This document shows positions 9,245 to 20,000 of a stretch of DNA of 41,413 nt, in pieces. The position numbers and the translations under genes were made by a program. The notes under the pieces are model-generated. The model did not search any database. It was not told where the DNA came from and worked only from the letters and a program-made list of their open reading frames with translations. Each line of letters starts with the position of its first letter. The stretch's first letter is position 1. The stretch comes from Allobrachymonas sp. (GTDB taxonomy: Bacteria; Pseudomonadota; Gammaproteobacteria; Burkholderiales; Burkholderiaceae_C). The DNA lies in NCBI GenBank assembly GCA_030529505.1, contig JAUMWT010000017.1, positions 1-41,413 on the forward strand, read 5' to 3'.

Positions 9245-9279
9245 GCCTGCGCCTGGCCGCTGCGGCTGGAGGCGCAGGC
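9245..9279 (-). terminator. Possible terminator after the ABC operon
   Basis: Perfect 10-bp inverted repeat GCCTGCGCCT / AGGCGCAGGC with a 15-base loop, located 9 bases after the ATPase stop codon on the minus strand. Only TTTC follows the stem, so it is a weak intrinsic terminator or an mRNA-stabilising hairpin. Confidence 0.5.
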
Positions 9280-9287
9280 CCTGTGAA

Positions 9288-10079
9288 TCAAGCGCCTTTG
9301 CGGTGGTGCAGCAGCTCGGCCGCAGTGGCGTTGGGTGGTGTTTGCAGCAGCTGGGCAGGGCTATCGTTTGCAACGATGTGCCCTTGGTGCAAGATGACCA
9401 ATTGGCTGCCCAGCGCCAGGGCTTCGTCAATATCGTGGGTGATGAAGACGATGGTGCTGCCCGTGTGTTGCTGGATGTGCTTGATTTCTTCTTGCAGGGC
9501 GCGGCGGGTGATTTCATCCACGGCGCCAAAAGGCTCATCCATCAGGATCAGATCGGGGCGTGCCGCCAGGGCACGGGCAATACCCACGCGCTGGCGCTGC
9601 CCGCCCGAAAGCTGATGCGGGTAGCGGCCCAGCAGATCGGGCGCGAGGTGGACGATGCCCAGCAACTCTTCCACACGCTGCTGGATGCGATCGGGCGGCC
9701 ATTGCAGCAGGGTGAGCACGTAGGCGATGTTGGCGCGAATGTTCATGTGCGGAAACAGGCCCGACTCCTGAATCACGTAGCCGATGCTGCGCCGCAGCTG
9801 CACCAGGTCGGTCTGGGCCAGGTCTTGCCCGCGCACGATCACGCGGCCGCTGTCGGGCTGGATCAGGCCATTGAGCAAACGCAGCAAGGTGGTTTTGCCG
9901 CTGCCCGACTGGCCGATCACCGTGGTGAAGCTGCCTGCAGCGATATGCAGGTTGATGTCGTGCAGCACGGTTTTGCCGTTGAACTGCTTGCTGACGTGAT
10001 CCAGTTGAATCATGGGGGCAGCAGCGTGAGCCGTTGTTGGGGGTGCCGAGCAGGCACCGGTGATGACGCGTTCGGTCAT
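9288..10079 (-). CDS. Osmoprotectant/quaternary-amine ABC transporter, ATP-binding protein
   Basis: 263 residues. The cytoplasmic ATPase of an OpuC/YehX-type importer for glycine betaine, choline or similar compounds. Motifs: Walker A GQSGSGKTTLL (about residue 57), Q-loop VIQESGLFPHM, signature LSGGQRQRVGIARAL (about 156), Walker B LILMDEPFGAVD and the H-loop FITHDIDEAL. The segment GAVDEITRRALQEEIKHIQ is characteristic of the glycine betaine ATPase group. No C-terminal CBS domains are present, unlike ProV/OpuAA. The start ATG overlaps the stop of the binding-protein gene (ATGA), showing translational coupling in a permease, binding protein, ATPase operon. Confidence 0.92.
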   Translation of the reverse strand: MTERVITGACSAPPTTAHAAAPMIQLDHVSKQFNGKTVLHDINLHIAAGSFTTVIGQSGSGKTTLLRLLNGLIQPDSGRVIVRGQDLAQTDLVQLRRSIGYVIQESGLFPHMNIRANIAYVLTLLQWPPDRIQQRVEELLGIVHLAPDLLGRYPHQLSGGQRQRVGIARALAARPDLILMDEPFGAVDEITRRALQEEIKHIQQHTGSTIVFITHDIDEALALGSQLVILHQGHIVANDSPAQLLQTPPNATAAELLHHRKGA

Positions 10080-10981
10080 TGCGGAATCAGCCCCTTGCGG
10101 CGCAAGAAGTCGGCGGCCACGTCTTTTTCGTTGCGCTTTTCGCTTTCAACGGCGTGGTTCATGGCAATCATGTCGGCGTTGCTGATGAGCTGATCCATCT
10201 TCATCAGAATGGCTCGCAGTTCGGGGTGCTGTTGCAGGGTGGCGCTGCGCGCCACGGTGCCGGCGTAGTAGTTGGGGTAGAGGCGCTTGTCGTCTTGCAG
10301 CACAGTGATGGGGGCCACGCCCAACTGGCCATCTGTGGTGAAGATGTTCATCGCGTCGATTTGCCCCTTGCTAATGGCGGCGTATTTCAGGCCAATGTCG
10401 AGATCGCGCTTTTCTTTGAAAGCCAAGCCGTAGGTTTTGGCCAGCGCCTCGTAGCCGTCGCTGCGTTCGTAAAAGTCGTACTCTGCGCCAAAGCGGTAGC
10501 TGGCCGAGTGCGGGGCCAGGTCGGAATAGGTTTTCAGGCCGTGTTTGTCGGCCACCTCTTTGCGCACGGCCAGGCCGAAGGTGTTGTTGAAGCCGTAGCG
10601 CCCTACCCATTCAAGCGCAAACTCTTTCTGGTAAGCCTCGTTCAGTTGCTTGAAAAGCGCGGCTTCGTCAGCCAGCGGTGGTTTTTTCAACACATACAGC
10701 CACGAGGTTCCGGTGTATTCGGGGTAGAGGTCGAACTCGCCCTTGAGCAGCGCCGGGTGAATATTGGCCGTGCCGCCGCCAATGCCTTTGCTGATGTTCA
10801 CCTTCAAATCGCTGTGCGCTTCGATCAGCAGGCCCAGCATTTCGGCCAGGATGAACTGCTCGGTCATGGGCTTGCTGGCGATGTTGATGGTCTTGCTGGT
10901 CGTCGGCTTGGGGCCGCAGGCCACGAGCAGGGCCGTTGCCAGAGCCGCCAGCGCATGCAACAGGCGTTTTTTCCACATCAT
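10076..10981 (-). CDS. Osmoprotectant ABC transporter, substrate-binding lipoprotein
   Basis: 301 residues. Signal peptide [23 protein letters not shown] with a lipobox LVAC, so it is a lipid-anchored or periplasmic OpuAC/OpuCC-type binding protein. Conserved blocks: [58 protein letters not shown] and [13 protein letters not shown]. Substrate is inferred (glycine betaine, carnitine or choline); the sequence does not decide which. GGAGG lies 5 bases before the first ATG of a double ATGATG start; the second ATG at 10978 is equally possible. The start overlaps the permease stop and the stop overlaps the ATPase start. Confidence 0.92.
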   Translation of the reverse strand: MMWKKRLLHALAALATALLVACGPKPTTSKTINIASKPMTEQFILAEMLGLLIEAHSDLKVNISKGIGGGTANIHPALLKGEFDLYPEYTGTSWLYVLKKPPLADEAALFKQLNEAYQKEFALEWVGRYGFNNTFGLAVRKEVADKHGLKTYSDLAPHSASYRFGAEYDFYERSDGYEALAKTYGLAFKEKRDLDIGLKYAAISKGQIDAMNIFTTDGQLGVAPITVLQDDKRLYPNYYAGTVARSATLQQHPELRAILMKMDQLISNADMIAMNHAVESEKRNEKDVAADFLRRKGLIPQ

Positions 10982-11637
10982 CTTTTCCTCCAGGGGATTT
11001 GCTTTTCCAGCAGCAGGCACAGGCTGTCGGCGGCAAAGGCCAGCAGCATGATGAGCAGGCTGCCGGCCACGGTCAGCGCCATGTTGTTGGTGGTGATGCC
11101 TCGATAGATGGCCACGCCCAGGCCGCCCGCGCCGATGAACGAGGCGATGCCCGCCAGCGAAATCGTCATCACCAGCATGGTGCGCAAGGCCGCCACGATC
11201 ACCGGCAGCGCCAGCGGCAGCTTGATGCGCCACAAAATTTGCCCGCGCGAACTGCCCATGCCCTGGGCGGCGTCGATCACGGCGGGGTCGATGTTCTGGA
11301 TGCCGCTGTAAGTGTGCCCAATCATCGGCAGCAGCCCGTAAACGGTCAGTGCCACCACGGCCGTGAGGTTGCCGATGCCGGTGAACGGAATCAGTAGGCC
11401 GAACATCGAAATGGCGGGAATGGTGTAAAGCAGGTTGTTGCCCTGCATCACCCAGGGGGCCAGGCGCCGGTATTCGCTGATCAGCACCCCCAGCGCCACG
11501 CCCAGCACAGCGGCCAGCAGGGCGGCGCTGCCGGCAATCAGCAGGTGCTCGCCCAGCAGTTTGATGAAGAACGCCGGGCGTTGGATGAAGACATCGGCAA
11601 TCTCGCGCAACAAAGGTTTTTCCTCATGCAAGGGCAA
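10978..11637 (-). CDS. Osmoprotectant ABC transporter, permease
   Basis: About 219 residues. An inner-membrane permease of the OpuCB/YehW type with five or six hydrophobic segments ([66 protein letters not shown]) and the EAA-like loop [24 protein letters not shown] that contacts the ATPase. First gene of a three-gene operon. The start is uncertain: the open frame begins with TTG at 11637, but GAGGA lies 8 bases before a second in-frame TTG near 11613 and no ATG is available near the N-terminus. Only one permease gene is present, whereas some OpuC systems have two. Confidence 0.9.
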   Translation of the reverse strand: MPLHEEKPLLREIADVFIQRPAFFIKLLGEHLLIAGSAALLAAVLGVALGVLISEYRRLAPWVMQGNNLLYTIPAISMFGLLIPFTGIGNLTAVVALTVYGLLPMIGHTYSGIQNIDPAVIDAAQGMGSSRGQILWRIKLPLALPVIVAALRTMLVMTISLAGIASFIGAGGLGVAIYRGITTNNMALTVAGSLLIMLLAFAADSLCLLLEKQIPWRKR

Positions 11638-11764
11638 AACAAGCAGCCGCCATCATAAATTGCCCGGGATTTTTCGGATATGAAAGGGTTTTGCAAGTTT
11701 TTTGCGGCGCTTGAAAAGGATGGTGGCGGCGGCTTGGCGGGCTATTGCTGTATTCAGAGGGGTT

Positions 11765-12280
11765 TTATCGACATTCTCTAAACCGCCGATCACTCAACTT
11801 GCGCCTTTGCTCGTTGAGCTTGCTCATGCTGGATGCGCTTTGCGGCTGGCGCATCCGCTTATCGAGGCGCTTTATCTGCTCAGCGATGCTTTTGCAGTTC
11901 GGTGTTTTTGCTTTGTCGATCTGGCCGGGCGCGATGCCGAGGGCGCTGCGCTGCTCATGTTCATTGATGTTGCGCCTGCCTTGCTTGCGCATTTCGACGA
12001 TGTAGATTTTGTCTTTGACGGACAGGTTTGCGGGCACCGGATGGCGGGCGATTTGTTGATAGTCTTCCGGGCATTCCGTGGTGTCGTACCAAATGTGTCC
12101 GTCGTCTTTTCTGCATTCAAGCAGGATGTCTTGTACGTCAACACCGCCTGAGGCACTTCTTATCTTGACTGTCTGCGCCCCTTGGCAAGGCTTGTCTGTG
12201 TAAGTACGGCCGCATTTGTAGATGCTGGCATGCGCTGGAAAAATGGCGGCAATCACTGCCAGAAAAATCAGTTTTTTCAT
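11765..12280 (-). CDS. Secreted DUF4124-like protein of unknown function
   Basis: 171 residues. A clear Sec signal peptide, MKKLIFLAVIAAIFPAHAS, is followed by IYKCGRTYTDKPCQGAQTVKI, which resembles the DUF4124 N-terminal motif of small periplasmic proteins. The rest is hydrophilic and basic, with scattered Cys (ECRKDD, TTECPEDY, TPNCKSI) and a helical, charged C-terminal half (IAEQIKRLDKRMRQ ... LNEQRRKLSDRRFRECR). Role unknown. I start at 12280, which yields the signal peptide and has AAGG upstream; the frame stays open upstream only into repeat sequence. The upstream neighbour is a truncated MITE-like copy and then ychF, all on the minus strand. Confidence 0.72.
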   Translation of the reverse strand: MKKLIFLAVIAAIFPAHASIYKCGRTYTDKPCQGAQTVKIRSASGGVDVQDILLECRKDDGHIWYDTTECPEDYQQIARHPVPANLSVKDKIYIVEMRKQGRRNINEHEQRSALGIAPGQIDKAKTPNCKSIAEQIKRLDKRMRQPQSASSMSKLNEQRRKLSDRRFRECR

Positions 12281-12329
12281 TGGCCTTGCAGATGGTAAAA
12301 GACAGTCAGGTCGTGATCTTGCTGACGTC

Positions 12330-12426
12330 GCACGGGCCATGCGCTTCGCCATGTACCAAAGTTTGCGCCTTGCATCCCGTCCCGCGCGACCTCCAGTCAT
12401 CATACGATGAGATTTTGAACAGGTTT
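12330..12426 (+). repeat. Truncated MITE-like family B copy abutting ychF
   Basis: The right part of family B: GCACGGGCCATGC, TTGCGCCTTGCATCCCGTCC and ACGATGAGATTTTGAACAGG align with the copy at 24338-24498. The left end is not recognisable, so the start is approximate. The outer end is followed immediately by TCA at 12427-12429, the complement of the ychF stop codon TGA. Confidence 0.65.
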
Positions 12427-13524
12427 TCAGACGTTGAACAGGAAGTTCATCACATCCCCATCTTTCACCACATAGTCCTTGCCCTCGGCGCGCATTTTTC
12501 CGGCTTCCTTGGCGCCTTGTTCGCCTTTGTATTGGATGAAGTCGTCAAACGAGATGGTTTGCGCGCGGATGAAGCCGCGCTCAAAGTCGCCGTGGATGAC
12601 GCCTGCGGCTTGTGGCGCGGTGTCGCCTTGGCGAATGGTCCAGGCGCGCACTTCCTTGACGCCAGCGGTGAAGTAGGTTTGCAGGCCCAGCAGCTGGTAG
12701 CCTGCGCGGATGAGGCGGTTCAGGCCGGGTTCTTCCTGCCCCAGCTCTTGCAGGAATTCGGCGCGGTCTTCGTCGCTCATTTCTGCCAGCTCGGCTTCGA
12801 TTTTTGCGCAGATGGCCACCACGGGCGCGTTGCCGTTGCTTTGGGCAAATGTCTTGAGGCGATCGAGCAGCGGGTTGTTCTCGAAACCGTCTTCGGCCAC
12901 ATTGCCCACGAACATGGCGGGCTTGGAGGTGATGAGGCAAAGCGGTTTGAGCAGGGCTTTTTGCTCGGCCGAGAGGTCAAGAATGCGCACGGGCTTGCCT
13001 TCGAGCAGGCCGGCTTGCACCACTTCCAGCACTTTGAGCATGGCAGTAGCTTCTTTATCGTGGCCGGATTTGGCGGCCTTGGTGTAGCGCTGCACGGCTT
13101 TTTCAACGGTGCCCAGGTCGGCCAGGCAGAGTTCGGTCTGGATGACTTCGATGTCGGCAATGGGGTCAACGGTGCCGGCCACGTGCACGACGTTGGGGTC
13201 TTCAAAACAGCGCACCACGTTGACGATGGCATCCGTTTCGCGGATGTGCGCCAGAAACTGGTTGCCCAGCCCTTCGCCCTTGCTGGCGCCAGCCACCAGG
13301 CCGGCAATGTCCACGAATTCGACGATGGCGGGCAGCACCCGTTCGGGTTTGACGATTTCGGCCAGTTGCTGCAGGCGGGGATCGGGCACTTCGACGACGC
13401 CCACATTGGGTTCGATAGTGCAGAAGGGGTAGTTTTCAGCCGCGATGCCGGCTTTGGTCAGGGCGTTGAACAGGGTGGACTTGCCCACATTGGGCAGGCC
13501 CACGATTCCGCATTTCAGGCTCAT
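12427..13524 (-). CDS. ychF: Redox-responsive ATPase YchF (Obg-family P-loop protein)
   Basis: 365 residues, normal length for YchF/Ola1. A ribosome-associated P-loop protein that prefers ATP over GTP, implicated in translation and oxidative stress. Motifs: G1 GLPNVGKST (residues 8-16), [25 protein letters not shown] (G3 and switch region), the atypical G4-like region around [10 protein letters not shown], and the C-terminal TGS-like domain ([42 protein letters not shown]). The ATG lies after GAGGAAAAACA. pth, a frequent upstream partner, is not present. A MITE-like end touches its stop codon. Confidence 0.96.
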   Translation of the reverse strand: MSLKCGIVGLPNVGKSTLFNALTKAGIAAENYPFCTIEPNVGVVEVPDPRLQQLAEIVKPERVLPAIVEFVDIAGLVAGASKGEGLGNQFLAHIRETDAIVNVVRCFEDPNVVHVAGTVDPIADIEVIQTELCLADLGTVEKAVQRYTKAAKSGHDKEATAMLKVLEVVQAGLLEGKPVRILDLSAEQKALLKPLCLITSKPAMFVGNVAEDGFENNPLLDRLKTFAQSNGNAPVVAICAKIEAELAEMSDEDRAEFLQELGQEEPGLNRLIRAGYQLLGLQTYFTAGVKEVRAWTIRQGDTAPQAAGVIHGDFERGFIRAQTISFDDFIQYKGEQGAKEAGKMRAEGKDYVVKDGDVMNFLFNV

Positions 13525-13967
13525 TGTTTTTCCTCTTTGGCGTGTGCTTGGGGGGCGTGTGTAACGCTGAACGCAAGCGCAGTTTCTGCAGCGCGTGCTG
13601 GCAAACGAGTAAGTGTATGCGATGGGGTGGGCGCAGAGCGGCGCGAATGAGAGGGCTGTGAAGCAAGGCTATCGATTCCTCGTACCCGGCGTGACTGGCG
13701 GTGGGACCATGCGTGCCAGCGAATTGGTTGCAAAAAGCCGAAGAGGAGGCAGGCAACTTTGGGCGCAGCCATTGGCCGGATGTGCAATGCATTCAGAGCG
13801 AAGGAATTGCAGGAGCGGACCTCTGCGTGGCATGGCTGCCGCCGCTGGGCTGGTACTGAGTCATGGGCTGTGTGTTTGGCGGTGATGGTAGGGCGCTGGT
13901 GCTGGGCGGCGATGAGCGCGTCATCTCGCCTCATGGCTGCATGGCCAGCCTTCGCTTGCTGGCAGCG
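13525..13967. other. Intergenic region, nothing recognised
   Basis: 443 bases between the ychF start and the glnE stop, both on the minus strand. Short open frames occur in several phases but none has family resemblance or a convincing ribosome-binding site. It must contain the ychF promoter; I could not assign one. Confidence 0.4.
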
Positions 13968-16900
13968 TCAGCAAGCACAGCGGCTTTGCCCAAACACCGC
14001 CTGCCACAGGGCGCAGATGGCCTGGGCCTGTGTTTGCACGTTATCGCTTGGGCATTGCGCAGTTTCCTCGTTCAGGCGGGCGCGGTGCTGCAGGCGGCGC
14101 AGGTCGCGGTAGGCTTTGGCCGCAGCGTGCCCCAGTTGCTGGCCGGTGGGCAGGATGCCCAGATCATCGGCTCGCTCCAGCAGGGCGATGTTGCCGCGGT
14201 TTTCAAGCATGCTGAGGTGTTGGGCGCTGTGCAGCAGCACCAGGTATTGGGTGACGAATTCGGCGTCGATCATGCCGCCGGGGCTGTGCTTGAGGTCGAA
14301 CACGCCCGCTTTTTCGGCGTGGGCCTGACTCACACGCTGGCGCATGGCGACGATTTCGTGTTGCAGGCTGGCAGCGTCGCGCGGGGCGGTGAGCACCTGC
14401 TCGCGGATGCGATCGAACAACTGATGCAGGCGCGGGCTGCCAAAGCAGCAGCGTGCGCGGGTCATGGCCTGGTGTTCCCACACCCAGGCGGTGTTGCTGC
14501 CGCGTTGCAGTTGGTAGTTTTCAAAAGCGCTAACCGTGGTGGTGAGCAGGCCCGAGTTGCCGTTGGGGCGCAGGGCGGTGTCGATTTCGTACAGATCGCC
14601 TTCGCCGGTTTTGGTGGTGAGCCACATGATGAGTTTGCGCACCAGCGTGGCGTAGATTTCGCCTGCGCGTTCGTGGCTGTCTTCGTACAAAAAGACCAGA
14701 TCCAGATCGCTGCCGTAGCCCAGCTCCAGTCCGCCGAGCTTGCCGTAGGCGATGATGGCGAAGTGGTCGGGCAAATCGTCTGGCGACACATCGCCCAGCC
14801 CTGCGGCGCGTGCCTTGGGCAGCAGGCGCTGCCAGCACCAGCGCGTGGCGACTTCGAGGGTGGCATCGGCCAGGGCGCTCAAATCGTCGGCCACTTGTTC
14901 CACGCTCAGTTGCCCGCCCAGATCGCGCGCCAGCGTGCGAAAGGTTTCGGCGTGCATGGCGCGGCGCAGCAGGTTGAGCACGTTCTCTTCATCGTCTTCG
15001 CCGGTGGCTTGCAGGGATTGCAGGCGCAGGGCGAGTTTGAGTTTGAAAGCCTCAGGCTCGAAACGCTGTTGCAGCACGGCGCTGTGGGCCAGCTCGTCGA
15101 TCACGCCGGGGTTGCGCATCAGGTAGCGCGCGGGCCAGCGCGCCAGCGCCAGCATGTGCAGCAGGTGGGTGTGTACGGCGGGTTGTTCCAGCATCAGCGC
15201 CAGATAGCTTTGGCGGCGCAAGATGGTTTCGAGCCAGTCGATGAAGCGCAGCACGGCCACTTCTTTGTCCGCTTCAGTCAGCAGCGGGCGGGCGGGCTTT
15301 GCGTCACGTTCAGTGCTTTCATCGTTTGCATGGCTGGATGCGGCTTGCAGCCATTGCAGGCTGTTTTGCAGCAAGCGCCAGACCAGCGTGCGGGCGTAGG
15401 GGCGCAGGGCCGCCACGCGCGGCAGGTCCTGCCAGGCCAGCAGGCGCTGCTGCAGGGCGGCGTGGCCTTGCTCGGCGGCCTGGGCGGCCAGCACGGCAAA
15501 GCTGGCTTGATCGGCCGGGCTGGCTTGTGCATGGCTGTTGTTGCTAGTGGGTTGGCCAGCACGGCTCGGCTTGCAGCAGCAAGTGGGGCAGCTGCCGGTT
15601 TCGCGGCTGAGCAGGGTGTCGAACTCGCGCGCGACGATGTCGCGGTGGCAGAGCAGCTCTTGCATGAAGCAGCAGGTGTGCTCGTAGCCCATGGTCTGGG
15701 CGATCCAGAGCAGGTCGTCATCATCCGTGGGCAGCACGTGGGTTTGTTGGTCATCCAGGTACTGGATGCGGTGTTCCACGCGGCGCAAAAAGATGTAGGC
15801 CTGGGCCAGGGCTTCGGCCACGGCCTCGCTCATGAAGCCCGCGCGCGCCAGGTGCTGCAAGGCGGCCAGCGTGGGGCGCCGCCGCACTTCAGGGAACTGC
15901 CCGCCGCGCACCACTTGCAGCAGTTGCACGATGAATTCGATTTCGCGGATGCCGCCGCGCGAGAGTTTGACGTCGTTGGCGCGCTCGGGCCGGCCCGCGC
16001 TGCGGGCGATGGCGTGGTTGCGAATTTGGTCATGCAGCACGCGCAGCGACTCGTACACATTGAAGTCGAGGTAGCGGCGAAACACGAAGGGCAGCACCAC
16101 CTGGCGCAGCTGGCGGCCCGATTGGTTGGCAATGGCCGTGCGCGGGGCAACGATGCGGCTTTTCATCCAGGCAAAGCGTTCCCACTCGCGGCCCTGCACC
16201 TGCAGGTAGTGGGCCAGCGAATCGAGCGAGGCCACCACCGGCCCCGAGTTGCCATTGGGCCGCAGCGCCAGGTCGATGCGAAAGACGAAGCCGTGCTCGG
16301 TCGTTTCGCCAATCAACTGGTGCAGGCGCTTGGCCACCTTGGCGAAATAGTCTTGAAAGCTGATGCCGCTCCCGCCCGCAACCCCGCTTGAAACAGCACT
16401 GGCTTGGCTGCCCGGGCTGCCGCCGGGCTTGATGGTTTTGCCTGCGGTTTGGCCATCGGCCTCGTACAGATAAACCAGATCGATGTCGCTGGACACGTTC
16501 AGTTCGCGCGCGCCCAGTTTGCCCATGCCCACGATCCAGAAGTTGACGCGGCTGCCATCGGCCTTGAGCGGTGGGCCGTAAAGTGCATCGAGTTGCTCAA
16601 ACGCGTGCTCGCAGGCCACATCCAGCGACAGCTCGGCCAAATCGGTCATGCAGGCGGTAACGGCTTGTAAAGGCGCTTGGCCGTCGCAGTCGAGCACGGC
16701 CAGGCGTTCCAGCACCAGTTGGCGCAAGATGCGCAGGGCCGCGCCCAGCTCGTGGCCTTGCTCTTGCAAGGCCGCCAAAGTGGCTTGCAGGCTGGCTGTA
16801 TCGGGCAGGCCGGGCGGCAGCAAGGGCAGCACATCGGCGTAGCGGCGGTGCAGGCGCTGCACCATGCGGCTGTGCAGGGCCTTGTCAGCCCGGGGCGTGG

Positions 16901-17006
16901 CGGGCGGCGGCGCATCGTGCATGCACGGCGCAGGCTGGGATAATGCCCCTGCTTCCACCAGGGAAGTGGGTGACAGGCCGGTGTGGGTGCTGCCTGCGCT
17001 GCTCAT
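13968..17006 (-). CDS. glnE: Bifunctional glutamine synthetase adenylyltransferase/adenylyl-removing enzyme
   Basis: Up to 1012 residues. GlnE attaches and removes AMP on glutamine synthetase under control of PII (GlnB), tuning ammonium assimilation. Both nucleotidyltransferase domains are intact: the N-terminal adenylyl-removing centre GMGKLGARELNVSSDIDLVYLYE (about residue 157-179) and the C-terminal adenylyltransferase centre AYGKLGGLELGYGSDLDLVFLYED (about 740-763), each with DxD. An extra Gly/Ser-rich loop (AGKTIKPGGSPGSQASAVSSG) follows the first centre. The 5' end is uncertain: the first 28 or so residues look non-homologous, and starts at 17006, 16922 (MHDAPPP) or about 16865 (MVQRLHRRY) are possible. 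It is divergent from yhdP, with the two possible ATGs only 11 bases apart. Confidence 0.94.
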   Translation of the reverse strand: MSSAGSTHTGLSPTSLVEAGALSQPAPCMHDAPPPATPRADKALHSRMVQRLHRRYADVLPLLPPGLPDTASLQATLAALQEQGHELGAALRILRQLVLERLAVLDCDGQAPLQAVTACMTDLAELSLDVACEHAFEQLDALYGPPLKADGSRVNFWIVGMGKLGARELNVSSDIDLVYLYEADGQTAGKTIKPGGSPGSQASAVSSGVAGGSGISFQDYFAKVAKRLHQLIGETTEHGFVFRIDLALRPNGNSGPVVASLDSLAHYLQVQGREWERFAWMKSRIVAPRTAIANQSGRQLRQVVLPFVFRRYLDFNVYESLRVLHDQIRNHAIARSAGRPERANDVKLSRGGIREIEFIVQLLQVVRGGQFPEVRRRPTLAALQHLARAGFMSEAVAEALAQAYIFLRRVEHRIQYLDDQQTHVLPTDDDDLLWIAQTMGYEHTCCFMQELLCHRDIVAREFDTLLSRETGSCPTCCCKPSRAGQPTSNNSHAQASPADQASFAVLAAQAAEQGHAALQQRLLAWQDLPRVAALRPYARTLVWRLLQNSLQWLQAASSHANDESTERDAKPARPLLTEADKEVAVLRFIDWLETILRRQSYLALMLEQPAVHTHLLHMLALARWPARYLMRNPGVIDELAHSAVLQQRFEPEAFKLKLALRLQSLQATGEDDEENVLNLLRRAMHAETFRTLARDLGGQLSVEQVADDLSALADATLEVATRWCWQRLLPKARAAGLGDVSPDDLPDHFAIIAYGKLGGLELGYGSDLDLVFLYEDSHERAGEIYATLVRKLIMWLTTKTGEGDLYEIDTALRPNGNSGLLTTTVSAFENYQLQRGSNTAWVWEHQAMTRARCCFGSPRLHQLFDRIREQVLTAPRDAASLQHEIVAMRQRVSQAHAEKAGVFDLKHSPGGMIDAEFVTQYLVLLHSAQHLSMLENRGNIALLERADDLGILPTGQQLGHAAAKAYRDLRRLQHRARLNEETAQCPSDNVQTQAQAICALWQAVFGQSRCAC
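16936..16944 (+). promoter_or_regulatory. Possible extended -10 promoter for yhdP
   Basis: TGGGATAAT fits an extended -10 (TGn followed by GATAAT). Transcription would start near 16951, about 67 bases before the yhdP ATG at 17018. No good -35 is visible. It overlaps the 5' coding region of glnE if glnE starts at 17006, which favours a later glnE start. Confidence 0.42.
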
Positions 17007-17017
17007 GTGTGTGCTCC

Positions 17018-20000
17018 ATGCAGAAAAAGGTTTCCGCCTCGAATCTGGTTGATCTCATCAAGCGCTTGCCGCCGGTTTTTGGGCGCAGGCTGCTGCGCGT
17101 GGCGGCCTGGGGCTTGGGGGCTGTGGCCGTGTTGCTGCTGGCTGCCTTGTTGGCTTTGCATGCCTGGATTCTGCCGCGGATCAACGATTTTCGGGTGCAG
17201 GTGGAGCAAAGCGCCTCTTCGGCGCTGGGGTTAAGGGTCAGGGTGGGTGAAATCGCCACCCTCAAGCAAGGGCTGCAGCCAGCCGTGCAGCTGCGCCAAC
17301 TGCGCTTTCTGGACGAAGCCGGCAACGAGGGCCTGCATGTGGATGCGGTGGAGGCCGAGGCCTCGCTCTGGTCGCTCTTGCACGGGCGCTTTGCCCGTTT
17401 GGCCGTGCTGCGGCCCGTATTGCATGCCTGGCGCCAGGCCGATGGGCGCATTTACGTGGCGGGCTTGCCTTTGCCACAAGGCCCCAAAGACGCACAGCCT
17501 GCGGCTGAAAGCGCAGAGTCCGACACGGCATTGAACTGGTTGCTGGCGCAGCACAGCCTGGAAATTGTGGATGGCAGCGTGCAGTGGAGCGACGCCCAGC
17601 GCCAGGTGCCGCCGCTGGCCATTTCGCAGGTGCAGGCCAAGCTCACAAACAGCGGGCGGCAGCACCGACTGCAACTGGCGCTGACGCCGCCAGCGGGCTG
17701 GGGCCGGCCCATTGCGGCCACGGCCGAATGGCAGCATGGCCTGTGGCAAGCGCCTGCGCGCTGGAACAAATGGTCAGGCAGCGTGCAGGCCGATATTGCC
17801 GAGATCGATGTGTCGCAACTGCGGCAATACGTGGACTTGGGCCGGCACGTGGCCTTGCGCCAGGGGCAGGGCCGCTTGCAGGTGCAGGCCGAATACCGCG
17901 AGGGGCTGCGCAGCGGCCTGACGATTCAAGCCGCCCTGCAAGCGGTGGACATCACCCTGGGCAAGGGCCTGCCGCCGCTGGCGCTCAAAGGCCTGGAAGG
18001 CACTTTCAAGGTTCGCTACAAGCAAGGCAGCGAGCGCGACAGCTACACGCTGGCGACCGAGGGCCTGGCGTTTGAAACGCTGGAGGGCCTGCGCTGGTCG
18101 GGCGGGCAGGTGCAGGTGGACTACCACGATGCCGAAAGCCCCGGCGCGCGCGGCGGCGAGATCCGGGGCAAGGATTGGGACATCGGCATCATCAGCCAGT
18201 TGGCGGGCCGCCTGCCGCTGGGCGAAGCGGCACTCAAGGCCCTGCGGCGCTACCAGCCGCAAGGCCGGGTGCACGACTTGCACGTGACCTGGCAAGGCGA
18301 CATCAACGCCCCCAGCGCCTACAGCGCGCGTGGCCAGGCCAGCCAGATCGGCTGGCGGGCGCAGGCAGCAGGGACAGCAGCCACGCCAGATGCAGCAGCA
18401 AGTACACGTGGCGAATCGAATCAATCGGCCGCATCAGGCGGCAAGGGCCAGGGGCACGCAGCGGCTGCGGCAGCCAAGGCGCCGCCGCAATCAGCCCAAT
18501 TGCAGCCACCGTCGTCATCCCCCGGCATCGGCACGCCAGGCGTGCAGGGCGCGCAGATTGATTTCGACTTCAATCAGGCGGGCGGCAGCATGCGCTTGAA
18601 TCTGGACAAGGGCAGCGCCGAATTTCCCGGCGTGTTTGCCCAGCCGCGGCTGGACTTTGACACCTTGCAAACCCAGGTGCAATGGCGCATCAACAAGCAG
18701 CAGATTCGGGTGACGCTGCCTGAGGTGCGCTTTGCCAACCGCGATGCCCAAGGCACGGCGCGCGTGGCCTGGCGCACCCACGATGGGGCCAAGGGGGAGG
18801 AGCGCTTTCCCGGCGTGCTGGATTTGCAAGGCCACTTTCAGCGCGCCCGCGCCGAGCAAGTGGCGCGCTACCTGCCGCTGAGCCTGGGATCGGATGCGCT
18901 GGACTACGTGGGCAGCGCCGTGCGCAGCGGCGACATTCGCAATGCGCGTGTGCGCATCGAGGGCGACCTCAATCACATCCCTTTCGGCACCGATGCACAA
19001 GGCGTGACGCACCCGGGCACCTTCCGCTTCGATGTGCCGCTGGCCAATGCCGAATACCGCTTCGTGCCGCGCTATTTGCAAGGCGCAGACGAAAAGCCCT
19101 GGCCCGCGCTCACGCAGCTCAATGGCCTGCTGGTGATCGACAAGCTCTCGCTTTCGGTCATCAATGCCACGGCGCGTTTCAGCAGCGCGCCAGACATTGC
19201 GGTGAACAAGCTCTCGGCCCACATCCCACGGCTGGACGAGAACCTGAGCGTGGGCATTGCCGCCAGCATGCACGGCCCGCTGGAGCAGGCCTTGGCGCTC
19301 ACCAACCAGTCGCCCCTGGCCGACATGATCGACAACAGCCTGGCGCAGGCCACGGCCAGCGGCCAGGCCGACATCACGCTGGCGCTGGGCCTGCCCATCA
19401 TGCGCATGGAAAAAGCCATCGTCAAAGGCAGCGTGGCCCTGCAAAACAACGATGTGCGCATCTCGCCCGATTCGCCCCTGCTGGCGCACAGCCAGGGCAA
19501 GGTGCTGTTTCACGACAAAGGCTTTGCCCTGCAAGACGTGAGCGCCACCTTGCTGGGCGGCAAGGCCACGCTCAAGGGCGGCAGCCTTGCCACGGCGCGG
19601 CGCGATGGCAGCCACCCGGTGCGCATCGAAGCGCAGGGCGACTTCACCGGCGAAGGGCTGCGGCAAGAGCCATCGGTGGGCAGCATTGCCCAACTGGGAC
19701 GTTTTTTGCAGGGGCGCAGCGCCTACCGCGCCACCTTGCTGGTGGACCGGGGCGCGTCAGAGCTGAGTATCGATTCCGATCTGAACGGCATGGCAGTCAA
19801 ACTGCCTGCGCCACTGGGCAAGGCTGCCAGCGGCAAGTTGCCTTTTCACTTCGCCAGCCGCATCACGCAAACGCAGCGCGCGCCCGGCGGTGCCGAAACG
19901 GCCACGCAAGACGAGCTGGACATTCGCTTCGGCCACGTGGTGCTGGCCCAATACGCACGCGACCTGCGCCACGGCCATCACGGCGATGCGCCCCGGGTGT

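Noticed and set aside
12281-12403. Upstream 41-residue extension of the secreted DUF4124-like protein
   Set aside because: It lies largely within repeat sequence and would bury a clear signal peptide. The start at 12280 is better.
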